From Strigamia acuminata (lineage: Eukaryota > Arthropoda > Chilopoda > Geophilomorpha > Linotaeniidae), in NCBI GenBank assembly GCA_949358305.1, contig OX442315.1, positions 21,912,427 to 21,976,426 of the forward strand: a stretch of 64,000 nt of DNA, given 5' to 3'. The position numbers and the translations under genes are program-made. Of this stretch, positions 27,751 to 38,593 are shown piece by piece. A model generated the notes under the pieces. The model made no database searches. It was not told where the DNA came from and saw only the letters and a program-made list of their open reading frames with translations. Numbering within the stretch: the first letter of the stretch is position 1; each line of letters starts with the position of its first letter.

Positions 27751-28172
27751 GATGACGGAAAACGGTAAAAAATGGCAATGTCCACCTCAAGCGAGCACAA
27801 GTGAAGTCAGCCATACGCCTAACCTCGAAAGGGTTTCGTCATTTTTCCACGTTACCTTGTGGATGAAATTGTCGTTAAACGCAGCAGATAAATGGCACGG
27901 TGAATGCAACGGACATCATGTTAATCGAGTCGCACACTCGAACGTACAACTTTGACGTACGCACATCGGCAGCAACAGCGGCAAATGGCCCATTGCGTAG
28001 CCCCAACTCATTTTGGCCGGCAACATACAAAATCAAAAAGCAACGAATTTTCCCTTTTGCCGCCTTGGCCTACTTTCCGCTGCTAAGCCACCGATTTTCT
28101 GTTTGATTTCTTTGCATTTTTTATGGAATAAACTAATTTGGAATAATAGTATGTGTAGCGCTTGTCAACTTA

Positions 28173-28444
28173 CCTTGCTTGAGTTGAGAGTTGGCTTTAT
28201 CAAACAAAGAGCAGCAGCAGAACACACTGGCGACTTTGAAAACTTGACCCAATGAGATGGGCGCCGAATCCACTTTTCGCCTCTTTATCAAAGCCTTCCC
28301 GATCAAGTCGGGATAATTCCGTGCGATTAGAAAGTGTCCTTCTTCACTTGGAAAAAGGTTTCGTGCCCCAATACGAGGCAAATTGGATATGATGAATGAA
28401 AATATTTGAACTGAAAACCCCTGGATCAAGCAAATGGAGTACAA
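28173..28444 (-). other. CtBP: Probable distal non-coding first exon of CtBP
   Basis: On the minus strand a strong donor, CAAGCAAG|GTAAGTTGAC, lies at 28173. The sequence before it lacks a start codon in the last 140 bases, which fits a 5' UTR exon. It faces the MAEA gene head to head, so its promoter would lie at about 28450-28880. The link to CtBP is inferred from strand and lack of another gene. The left end is defined by the donor; the transcription start is not known. Confidence 0.5.
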
Positions 28445-28881
28445 ATGGTGTGCAATCTCGCATAATCTCGTGTCATATAATTGGTCCGTTACTTGAACGA
28501 GAAGTGTCGTTCATGTGGACGTAGATTGGGGAATGTTTTACCGTAGCCCACAATACAGAAAAGGATGATCATTTGTACCGGTTTTCATCATATTTACGCT
28601 TTTTCGTATTGAATTAGTGTTTTTTACACGAATATTTTCTAGCGTGACGTGATATTTTCACATTTCTATTACGCCTATCACGGTTGCGAGCTGGGAAATA
28701 AAAGCAATCAAATTGAGCGAACAAGTGATCGGGCCTTGAAGTGAGTAAATTTCACTTCTCTTTTCTCCGTCGACATCGTCACAGTTTTCTTGTGTGATGG
28801 TGAATCAACGAGTTGTGTTGGGGTGAATGAGTATATGTTTATATTAATAACCATTTCAGATATGTAAAGTTTAATCTCCGA
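28445..28881. promoter_or_regulatory. Shared upstream region of CtBP and MAEA
   Basis: These 440 bases lie between the presumed distal CtBP exon (minus) and the MAEA start codon (plus). The arrangement suggests a bidirectional promoter. No clear core motif was recognised. Confidence 0.4.
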
Positions 28882-30709
28882 ATGATGGCAGACGTTAAAG
28901 CATTGGAACACCCGACTTTAAAAGTATATAATTAACAAATTAAAATGGATGTTTGCATTTTTCATGAGTGATAGAATTTTAGGTTCCCTACGAAATACTA
29001 AACAAAAAATTTCGAGCAGCACAAAAAAACCTCGATCGCGAAGTCTCCCATGTTCAAGCAGCGGCCGCTGATTTAGAAAAGACGTTGCAAGGACCACCGA
29101 ATTCGATGGGTGATTTGACACATTTCCTAGGTGGTGTTGTCGAAAAATTAAACATTCTAAAGCGAAAGGTATAAATAAATACAAAATATATATAAATATA
29201 TTAATAATAATTGTAATTTCTCTCTCGAATAGGCAGCCCAGAGTATTAATGAAGAGTTAGAAGCAGCGCAAGTCTGCAAACGACGTGTTGATCATCTAAA
29301 AGAATACGATAATGTCAATAGCAATGCGTTTACATTATGGAAAAAGAAAAGGCTTGATCGCATGCTCGTGGAATATTTTTTGCGATGTGGTTATTATAAC
29401 ACTGCTATAAAACTCGCCCAACATTCTGATATAGAGGAAAGCAGTGGCTGCATTCAAAAAGTCGTGTTTCAAGTGTTTGCATTTCTTAACATTATAAAGC
29501 AATTACAGAAGCACTTGAAACGCGGCTTTTTGATTGCAGCGAGTGTCAATCGAGAAAAATGTGTTTTATTTTAAATTTTTGCCTCGTTTATTATAGGATT
29601 TAACAAACATTGACTTATTTCTTGTCTCCAAAGATGTGGAAGAATCGTTAGCTAATAAAGAAACTGCCAAATGTTTGGTTTGGTGCCATGATAATAAATC
29701 TAAATTACGCAAAATGAAGGTATTTCTATCAAAAACAAAACCACAGATTGGTTTCAGGCAGCAATTTAATTATAATTTTATTCGTTTAAGACACTTAAAT
29801 TTTCATGCAAATATTTTTCTCTAAAGAGCTCATTGGAGTTCAATTTACGACAGCAGGAATTTATAGAACTCATTCGGAGTGATCGGCGAATGGATGCGGT
29901 TATGTATGGGTTTCATTCTTTTTTTAATCGAATCTTTTTCTTTTTAATTCAAAATGATATTTCAGTCACGCAAGAAAATATTTCACTAATTTAGAAGATG
30001 GCCAATTGAAAGATGTGCAACATGTGATGGGATTATTGGCTTTTCCATACAGCACCGATATCTCTCCTTACAGGGTAAGAAAGTGAAATTCTCGATAACT
30101 AAGTGAAGATTTTTATTTTTATTTTTATTTTATTTAAGGAACTTTTGGATGAATCTCGCTGGCAAATGTTGGTTCAGCAATTCCGACATGAAAACTTCAA
30201 ATTATATCAGTTAAGCGCACAATGCGTCTTCTCAGTTGCTTTGCAAGCCGGATTATCAGCTTTGAAAACACCGTATCCTTAATGCTGATATTCCTTTAAT
30301 TTAACTGCGGAAAAACAAACAATTTTCTTGACAGTATCATTAGTCATTGCTATAAAACGGTGCAAGATCGCAATACAGATTGTCCCGTTTGTTCTCCGCC
30401 GCTCAATGAATTAGCGAAAACATTGCCGTATGCTCATTGTTCACAGTCTAGACTGGTTTGCTACATTTCAGGACAGCCATTAAATGAAAATAATCATCCT
30501 CTTATGCTTCCTAATGGTTACATTTATGGAGAAAATGTAATTGAGTTACTATTTCGAGTACTATTTTTGTGCTTTTGAAGCAAAATTTATTTCTTTTACA
30601 TTTCTAGTCACTTCATACAATGGCAATAGAAAATGATGGTCGCATTGTTTGTCCTCGCACTAAAGAGGTATTTACTATTAAGGATGCCGAGAAAGTGTTT
30701 GTCATGTAA
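28882..30709 (+). CDS. MAEA: MAEA, E3 ubiquitin ligase subunit of the CTLH/GID complex
   Basis: MAEA (yeast Gid9/Fyv10) pairs with RMND5 as the RING-type catalytic module of the CTLH ubiquitin ligase. The protein starts [21 protein letters not shown] coiled N-terminal region, [17 protein letters not shown], is followed by a LisH motif ([19 protein letters not shown]), a CTLH region ([20 protein letters not shown]) and a CRA region ([20 protein letters not shown]). The degenerate Gid-type RING follows: [37 protein letters not shown] and VCPRTKEVF. The protein ends at EKVFVM, stop 30707-30709. It matches the vertebrate protein along its whole length. One intron (30273-30343) appears to be U12-type. 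Confidence 0.96.
30273..30343 (+). other. Putative U12-type intron in MAEA
   Basis: The donor is GTATCCTTAA and the branch site is TTCTTGAC with its A at 30331, 12 bases before the terminal AG at 30343. These fit the minor-spliceosome consensus. Splicing here joins LSALKTP to HCYKTVQDR in frame, as the family requires. Confidence 0.8.
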
Positions 30710-31212
30710 AATATAATGTCGCATGATTGAGTACATAATTTTTTAGAACAAGTAGTTATAAGATTGTAGTAATAAAAATAAAAATCAATAAAAACTTATA
30801 AATAATTTTGACTGAAACTTTATTAAACAAACAAACTATATTATAATTGTAACGTCTATGAACTTATAAACAATATGGTGTCATACTGTCATGGCGTCAA
30901 AAACGTAACCACAGCCCACAATAAACGGAATGAAAATTATTAAATAAATAATACATTGTAGATTTCGTAGTCATATAATCGTGTCTTTTATAAAATTCGA
31001 ATACCGATAAGTTTATTTATGCAATTCAAATTTATTCAAAATATTATTCGAGCGGGTGTTTTAAATAATGGTTAAGTCTGTAGTTAGAACCGAACACCAC
31101 GTGTTGAGGTGTTGTGTTTAAGTAGGCTTGGTTGTGTTCTTCAACTCACTTCACATTTTACAACGTGATAGGAACGGCAGTTTAGTTTTCTGTGGAGGAA
31201 TACTAACACGCA
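30710..31212. other. MAEA 3' UTR and PCED1 upstream region
   Basis: AATAAA-like signals lie near 30772-30790, within 80 bases of the MAEA stop. The remainder is A+T-rich and should include the promoter of the next gene, with an E-box CACGTG near 31098. No gene is seen. Confidence 0.5.
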
Positions 31213-32499
31213 ATGTGTGACTTATTTAGTGACTTAGACACTCAAAATCTGCTGAAAGGAAAAAAAGTTGTTGTCATCGGAGATTCAAGTAATATACCGA
31301 ATTTAAGAACCAGACACAAACCGTATAACTGATTTATACTTTTTTTTCAGACATGAGAGGCTTGTACAAGGACATTCTTTGTCTTTTAACGAAAAATGAA
31401 ATGTTACCAGAACCTGCTCTGAAAGCTAAGGTAAACCCGCTTGTTTTTGCTGTTTACAATTTACGACATTTTATTCACAACCTTTTTAGTTGGAAGCGTC
31501 ATTTTTAAACGACCGGTTGGTTAGTAAAAGTTCACTTCATAACGGACGAGACTTCAGGGAGGAACGTGAATTTCGTAATCGAGAACGTGAACATCGTGTA
31601 GACTTCTTTTTCGTTACGAGGTGTTATGACAAGTATTTCGAAGACAGAATATTTAAAAGTTTCAAAGACAGGCAGCCCGATGTTGTCATTATGAACTCAT
31701 GTCTCTGGGATATCACTCGGTACGTTATTTAGTTTTATTTCGTGCTTTTAATTTGATTTCTTAAATTTGTTTTAGCTGGGGCCCGAACGGTGTCACTCAG
31801 TACAAAGAAAATCTTCGCTTTTTAATGAAACGATTGAAAGAAGTCTTACAGAAGAATTGCCTCTTTATATGGACTACGGCTATGCCACTATCTCAAGATA
31901 TTACAGGAGGATTTTTAATTAATCAGGTTGCTTTTTTAAGACATCAGCTTCGTTTTGAAGTAATGGAAGCAAATTATTATGCGTGGAGCACTGTGACGAA
32001 GAGCGATTACGATGTGCTCGATTTGCATTATTACATGCAAATGAATTTAAAAAGGTAAACTAGAGCGGGAACTTTAAAAAAGTTATTTTATTTAACAGTT
32101 TTCCAAGTTATTTTTAGGCGTGCGAAGGATGGGATTCATTGGATTGCTATGGCCGTGCGTCATGTGACCAATTACGTTTTAACTCATATTGCTCTAGCTT
32201 GGGGTGTTAGTTTACCAGGTCGTTTTCAAAGCAAACACCTTGAGGACCTTATTAAGGGACCCAGATTTCCAGAATTTCCGTCGGATAATTGTGAGCCGGG
32301 ATCTAAAAAGGAAAATCACAAAAAACGGAAAATTCTGCGTCCAGCACACCGTTTGGACGATAAACGTAATTTTTCGTATTATGTTTGCGTTGCAGCATTC
32401 GAATATTTTTTGAATGTAAAATTAGGATACATTGAGTTCATTTCTAACTGCTTGGCTTTTTTGGCCGTCGTATTTTCTTTTACAGGTAGAAAGAGGTAA
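31213..32499 (+). CDS. PCED1: PC-esterase domain-containing protein 1-like
   Basis: This belongs to the PCED1/FAM113 group of GDSL/SGNH-like predicted hydrolases. It starts MCDLFSDLDTQNLLKGKKVV. The block I motif is VVVIGDSNMRGLYKD, with the nucleophile Ser, split by an intron after GDS. Block motifs continue with VIMNSCLWDITRWGPNG, LFIWTTAMPLS and the likely catalytic pair in KDGIHWIAMAVRH (Asp and His). The substrate of the family is not known; acyl esterase activity is inferred from the fold. The C-terminus can end two ways: splicing 32366-32485 gives DDKRRKR, while retaining it adds 40 residues in the same frame. The gene ends about 230 bases from the dynactin stop. Confidence 0.88.
32366..32485 (+). 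other. Stop-free 120-base intron in PCED1
   Basis: The segment has a GT donor (AAAC|GTAATT) and a strong acceptor (TTCTTTTACAG). It is exactly 120 bases with no stop codon in frame. Retention would add 40 residues rich in aromatic and aliphatic residues before the final GRKR-like end. Confidence 0.6.
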
Positions 32500-32726
32500 A
32501 GTCGATAAAAGTTCTTCGTTGTGCATCTACTCATTTTATTTAGTCATAAATCATTCCATTTGTATTTTTTTTTTCCTTATTTTTTGTAATAATAAACGTA
32601 CTTCTCATGAGCAATGAAAATAAATATTTAGCGTTTTTATTTGTCTTCCATACACAGCAACGAGGCAAAAGAATCGAAAAAGAAATTACTCAAAAATATT
32701 TTTGAATTAAGTTAGTCGAATTGCTC

Positions 32727-35700
32727 CTAATGGGAACTCAAAAGTTGGTGAAGTCTCTTCAATCCTTGCGGGTCCAAAACAACCGGTATGATTTTATTTC
32801 CTACATTTTTATCACTCGGCATGTAAATGCGACCAACTGGCTGCAGTAATTTCTGGTTTTCTTGCAAAACCTAAGCGAAAAAATATGAAATCAATCGATT
32901 AATGTAAAAAGAAAAACAATTTTACTTTGGAAAATTCTGGTGTTGGAAAATCGGAAAAATCGGTCTTGGCACTCCCACCCAAATGCTGAGTTGCGAGGTA
33001 ATTCGTCACCTCAACTTGTAACTGAAATAACGAGTTTAAGCCACAGTAAAAAAAGTTAGCAACTAAATCATCACCTTTTCTGCATTCTTCTGCAATTCAT
33101 TCACATGGCTTAAATGTTGCACAAAATGTTGAGTTGGCGATGACTTATCCAACGTTGGAATCAATCCCGGCTTACGTCTGCTGATATCGACAACTGTAGC
33201 TGAAACGCTGAGTTTTTTCAAACCGGTCAGCAAATTTTTCGTTTTAGCACAAAGATCATCTAATTGTGTATCTAATTTTGTATCTTCATTCGCTTCTGTT
33301 GTTTTCCTAGGTATTCTTATGGGTGGCAACGATGCAAGTTGATTCTGTAAAACAAATATCGCCATTAAAACAATTTACGTGATCAGTGTTCGACGTTTTA
33401 CTTTAATCAAACGAGCTTTCAGACGATTATTTTCATCCATGACATTGTCCAGTGCCGCTTTAAGACTTGCAATTTGTTGCACGAGCATCGGTGAATCGCG
33501 AGCATTGATCGCCGTTCCGGTTAAACTTGGAACAGCCGGACTTGTTGGTGCTAAATTATGTGGGGGGAAAATATTAATCGAATTAAAATCTCTGAAACTT
33601 CAAAAACTCACTCAATGCTGTAGTTTTAGTTATATTTTCAAACAGAGCTTTTTTCGAGATCAATTTCAATTTTTCCTTCAATTCGCCCCGTTCATTTTCT
33701 AGTGCATCTATATCGGCCTGCAAATGATCCATTGTTTCTTCAAATTCCCTTTAAAATAAAATTTAAAAAGTTAGACGAAAATAAATTCTATTTTCTTGGT
33801 TTTCTCGATTTTGTCATACTTTTCCTTCTTCCTGTACAGTGTTGTAACTTCTTTCAGTTTGTTTTCCAACTCGTGAACTTTGCTCTCACTTTCTTTAGAA
33901 CCGGTCTCTACTTTTTTCTCTAATAATTCTTTCCTCACTGATAATTCACTCAATTCTTCGCTCTATAAAAAATATTAAAACCCCCAAAAAATTCAGAAAC
34001 AGTAAAAAAAAATATATCTTCGTAAATTCAACCTTCAGTTTAAGCAATTTCTTCGCTTCCACCAAATCGACTTCCTTAGCTTCCAACCGCAGTTTAAGAT
34101 TCTGAATATCTTTCAGCTCTGATTTGATCGTCTCAGCTCTCACTTGAACCGGCGGGGAACGCTAGAAAACATTATTATTAACCAAACTGCTTCACACAAA
34201 ACTTGAATCGCAATAGTTTTACCACAGGTTCGGGTGTACCATCAAAATCAAATTCTCCACCTTGCACTCTAGATGACAACTTCGTAATATTTGCAATTAA
34301 AATCGTCATAGATTGTCTAACATTAAGATCAAAAACAGTAAAAAATTTAATATAAACTTAAAATAAACGAATATTAAACCTCAAACAATCGGTTGGACCG
34401 CTATCTTCTTTTCCGTAAACCTTATCAGAAGCTTGGTGGGCAAGTTCCTTCAACTTTTGATTTGTTAAACCTTTTGCGCCTTCTGTAATCAAAAGGAAGA
34501 CATTATTCTCAATTAAATTCATCATTTCGCAAACAATATTTCACCTGATACGAGGGCATGCTGAACAACAGCTTGACCAAACTCTCTCAACGTTTGTAAA
34601 ACACGCCCGATATGCAAATTACATTCCAGCAGTTGCGCTTTTACTTCCTTCTCAAATGAAATCGGATTTGGTCTTCCCTCTTGAGGAAGTCGTCGTCTCA
34701 TCTGAAGTAATTCAGAGACAAATAAATTATTATTATTTGAATATTTAATTATTATATTTAACAGCAATCGTGCTCACTTTTTTAGTCATTTGCTTTAACT
34801 CGTTATTGTAATTGTCCAACTCCTTATACAGGGATCCCATTTCACCCGGCTCTTCCCCATCTAGCAATAATATTTGAAGGCGCTGCAATTCGAGGGAAAT
34901 TCCATCACAAGCCACCATTCCCAATTTTGTGTGGTATAACATTAAAACGGTGCAATCAACTCTCTCATCGTTTAGATGAATCCCGTACAAATGTTGAAAG
35001 AAAGCTAAACTCTTTTCCAAAGGTTCCAAAATAATGTTTTCGTCCAACTAGAAATTTGAAATGAGTATAACTTGAAATAAACAATCCGCACACCAATTTT
35101 ACCTGATCTTTCTTCAACAATTCGATATAAAAATCAATCGCTTTTTCCTGTACAGCCAATTCGGGATACAACATACCAAACTTTAAAAACAATTCCACAC
35201 TGCAGGAATTTAAAGCACTAAAAAAATATCAAAATTATTGTAACTGCACAGCAAATAATTAATTTCAAGTGAAGAAATATAAATACCTTATGAATTGATA
35301 CAATAAATTCTGAAGGCAAAGCAACAGGTATATAAAATGATTGCTGAAACTATGTTGTTCAACAGCGTGATCCTTCAGTACAGTCTCACTGGTAATAGTA
35401 TTAGGTAGTGGATACTGTTGGCGAAAGCAACAAAAATTAATAAATAAATAAATAAACAAACAAATAAATAATATCAACCTTTTCCCTGACTTGATTGACT
35501 AAGATCTCAGCTTTCCAAACAATTCTAGGTAAAAGTAGTAATACTAGAAGTGAATCATGATCACCACCTCTAGCAAGAAATTCATCGGACATAAAAGATC
35601 GTAGAAAATTTGTGTGTTGGTTAGCCTGCTGCACTTCAATACGCCTTAATTCCATATCCACAGCCTTCGCGTGTGCTTTAGTTTCTTCAAATTTGATTTT

Positions 35701-37959
35701 AAAGTCGAACAAATCAGTCGATGGAGCAACTGCCGTGTTTGTTGCCGTTTGTAGTCGATCAGCTAATTCTTTGTTGTGCTCCTGAAACAAATTATTCAAT
35801 GCAAATTGATGTTTGAAATAGACTAGAACAGCTTTAATACCTTCAACGATTCGGTTAATTCTCTAAACTTTTGTATCGTTTGCTCAAAATCAGCAATAGT
35901 TTCATGTGCACCTTCCATTTGTCGAACCAACTACAGCAACATTACAAAAAGAAAAAGATTTTTAAATTGGTTTACTGGATAATTTCGCGGGAAAATACCT
36001 CTCGTGACCTTCCATTTGCCAAATCAACTTCTTCACGTAATTCTAATTCAGTTTCACGAGCATTTTCATGTAATTCTTCGTTCATTTCATGTAGCGCTTC
36101 CTAAAAGCGACAAAGATTAATACATTTTTACTACAATACTGTAATACAATTTTCATTTAACTAATCACCAAATCAGATACTGTGTCCTGCAACTCTGATA
36201 GTTTTTCTTCCAAATTTAAATTCCTCTCCGTTAACTGCTCAACCATTTCTTCAGCTCCAAGAGCAGCATCCACTTGTTCTTGCAAATCTACGATCTGTTT
36301 CTCATACGATTCAATTTGCGCACTAAGTTTTTCCTTAGTTCGGCTTAATTCAGTTATTTCAGACTTTTGTTGATCACATTCCCGTTGAAAACGATGCTGT
36401 TCTTGTTTGTCGTGAGCTGACAAGTCTCGTAGTCTAAAAAAAAAAAAAAAAAAATAATAATAATAATTAAAAAAATATGACATTTTAAACTTCTATTCTA
36501 AAACACTCACTTAACTAAAGCTTCACGTAATCTCTCATTTTGTTGCTCTAATTGTTTCGTGTGATAATTCGATGAGGCACCATCTTTGCCTTTTTCCGAT
36601 ATTTCATTCTTCAAAATCTCAAAATCCAACTGTAATTCTTCAAGTTTCTCTTTAGTTTGATCTAATTCCGCTTGAAGAGTTTCACTCTAAAATTGGAAGA
36701 TAATTTTCTTAAACATCGTTTTCAATTGAACCCCATTTTTAAACCTTTTCTTCGGCCATTTCTCTATCCAACGTAGCCATTTCAACAGCTTCGGTCAAAT
36801 CAGCCATTTCTTCGGCATGCTGTTCCTTCTCGTCAATAGCTTCTTGAGCGTCTTGTCGCGCTTTCTGCAGTTCTCGTTGAAGCTCACTTTGAGACTCGAT
36901 TATTTTCGTTTTGAATTCCAATAGCTAGAATATTTAAAATCAAATCATTTAAATTCAAATCTCGATCGAAAACCTCAGCAGTACAAACTTGCTGCAATTG
37001 AATTTTCATTTTCTCCGCTTCTTTCAACTTCTCCTTATCCTCCAAACGCTTTCCTTTAATCGTTTCCAATTTCTCAATCAAGTCCTTCACTTCTGCCCGA
37101 AGTGCATCAATTTCTTGAAGATGCTGCAAATTCGTCACTCGTTCTTCCAAACCCCCAGCGCCTGGACTAAAGCTGATAGTTTCAACAAAATTCGTCTGAA
37201 ACAGTAAAACAAAAATCAACAATTCAATCAAAAACATCAAAATAAAAACAAATGCACAAAAATTTAATTTCTATTCCAAATGACACTGAACTAACCAATA
37301 CCCACTCACCGGACATTCCTTTGCTTTTCTTTCCTGTGGAGGTGCAAGTTCAAACAGAGGAAATGAAAAAAAGAGGGTTTTTTGTAATATATAAACAACA
37401 AAACGTGAACAGAAAGAGGATAAAAAGTGCAGGAATAGTAAATTTTATACTTTTCACTTCGTCGTATACCTCAATAAAGGATGAACGTTTCGAACCAGGA
37501 GTGCGGACGATCTCTTCCCGTGGCGAAGGCAATTCAGATGTAGGAATTCGCGACAGTCTTGATTTCTTCTCATCAGTTCCTACAGGTGGCGTTTGAAACC
37601 CATCCCCCTTCGATGTACCACTTGCAGTTCCTTCCCCTGCGCCGAGTTCACTCGCATCATCATCCAGCATTAGTAACTGCAATTTAAAAAAAAATAAATA
37701 CAAAATTTGTAATTAAAATTAATTTAGATAAATTTTAACCCACTTGTGACTGCCGGACGAAAATTCCGTGATTATCTTTGCATTGGAAATAAGATTTTCC
37801 TTGAACAATACCGTTGTTTTTCCCTTTTGCTTCGTCCAATACAACACCAACCCATTTGCCACCGGAGAAATGAGTTGTTCCAATAAAAGCGACTGTTCCT
37901 TGAACGTTTTTACCGACCACTTCCACACGAGCTCCGTTTTTCAATGTTTGTTCCGCCAT
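32727..37959 (-). CDS. DCTN1: Dynactin subunit 1 (p150/Glued)
   Basis: p150/Glued is the large dynactin arm that links dynein to cargo and microtubules. The N-terminal CAP-Gly domain covers residues 8 to about 70: [24 protein letters not shown] (usually GKNDG) and [17 protein letters not shown] Ser/Pro/basic linker follows, with [19 protein letters not shown]. The long coiled coil CC1 is encoded around 36150-37150 with heptad-rich Glu/Lys/Gln sequence. The globular intercoil region and second coiled coil follow, including [20 protein letters not shown] near 34950. The C-terminus reads [19 protein letters not shown]. There are about fifteen short-intron exons. The predicted length of about 1,200 residues fits the family. 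It is head to head with VPS51. Confidence 0.95.
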
Positions 37960-38593
37960 AGTCCGGCTTACTATTCAAAACAAACGAAAATTAATATATG
38001 TAGGAAGAATAAAACTTGATAAAAAAAATTTAAAATAAGTAAATAGAATAAAATAACAGCAGAACATCGCAAGCCCAACCAAAAAAAATTAGACATTAAA
38101 ACGAGCGTAATTACACATGTTTAGTGGCTGTTACAGACTTTAAGCTATAAGCAGCTTAATTTTCTCCTACTTACCACCCTTCATTCCTGAAGCTTGTGGT
38201 TTAAGCTTACAAATAAAATGAAAAAGAAAAAAAATACATATTAAAATTTAAAATCCCTTTAATTTAATGGAAAAATCGTTTGGTCTCATTGGGCTTTTCG
38301 TTTCGTCGATTTTTAACATGTAAATAAACACTCCCTGATGTTTATAAATTTAATCTCATGATTCCACATCAGCTTTACCTTTGTCTCGAATTTAGCTGCA
38401 GGTTTCATAAATGCGGGTTAATATTAAATAATGTCGTAAAATCTTGTTCAAATCAATAATTTTTCTGTGTAATAATTGTTATTCCAAATCTACTCTGCCC
38501 AGTTCTGCCCATAAGGAAGATGGCTGCAAATTCGCTGTAAGCAAGTAGCGTCATCTGTCGGATAAAATTGACAATTACAAGATACGAGTAAAA
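37960..38593. promoter_or_regulatory. Head-to-head spacer of dynactin and VPS51
   Basis: About 635 bases separate the two start codons. An AAGATGGCTGC motif near 38517 resembles a YY1/Pho site and lies about 75 bases before the VPS51 ATG. The promoters of both genes must lie here, and dynactin may have a 5' UTR exon. Confidence 0.5.

Larger units (their letters stand above)
23017..28172 (-). other. Large CtBP 5' intron, gene-poor
   Basis: This stretch separates the CtBP start exon from a distal donor at 28173. It holds a 24-base A run (23136-23159), GA-rich and TTTC microsatellites and many A/T tracts. An acceptor-donor pair frames a possible untranslated exon at about 24436-24702 on the minus strand. 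No convincing protein or RNA gene was found. Confidence 0.5.

Noticed and set aside
28133-28444. Minus-strand open frame of 103 codons
   Set aside because: It runs through a strong splice donor at 28173 and resembles no protein; treated as 5' UTR.
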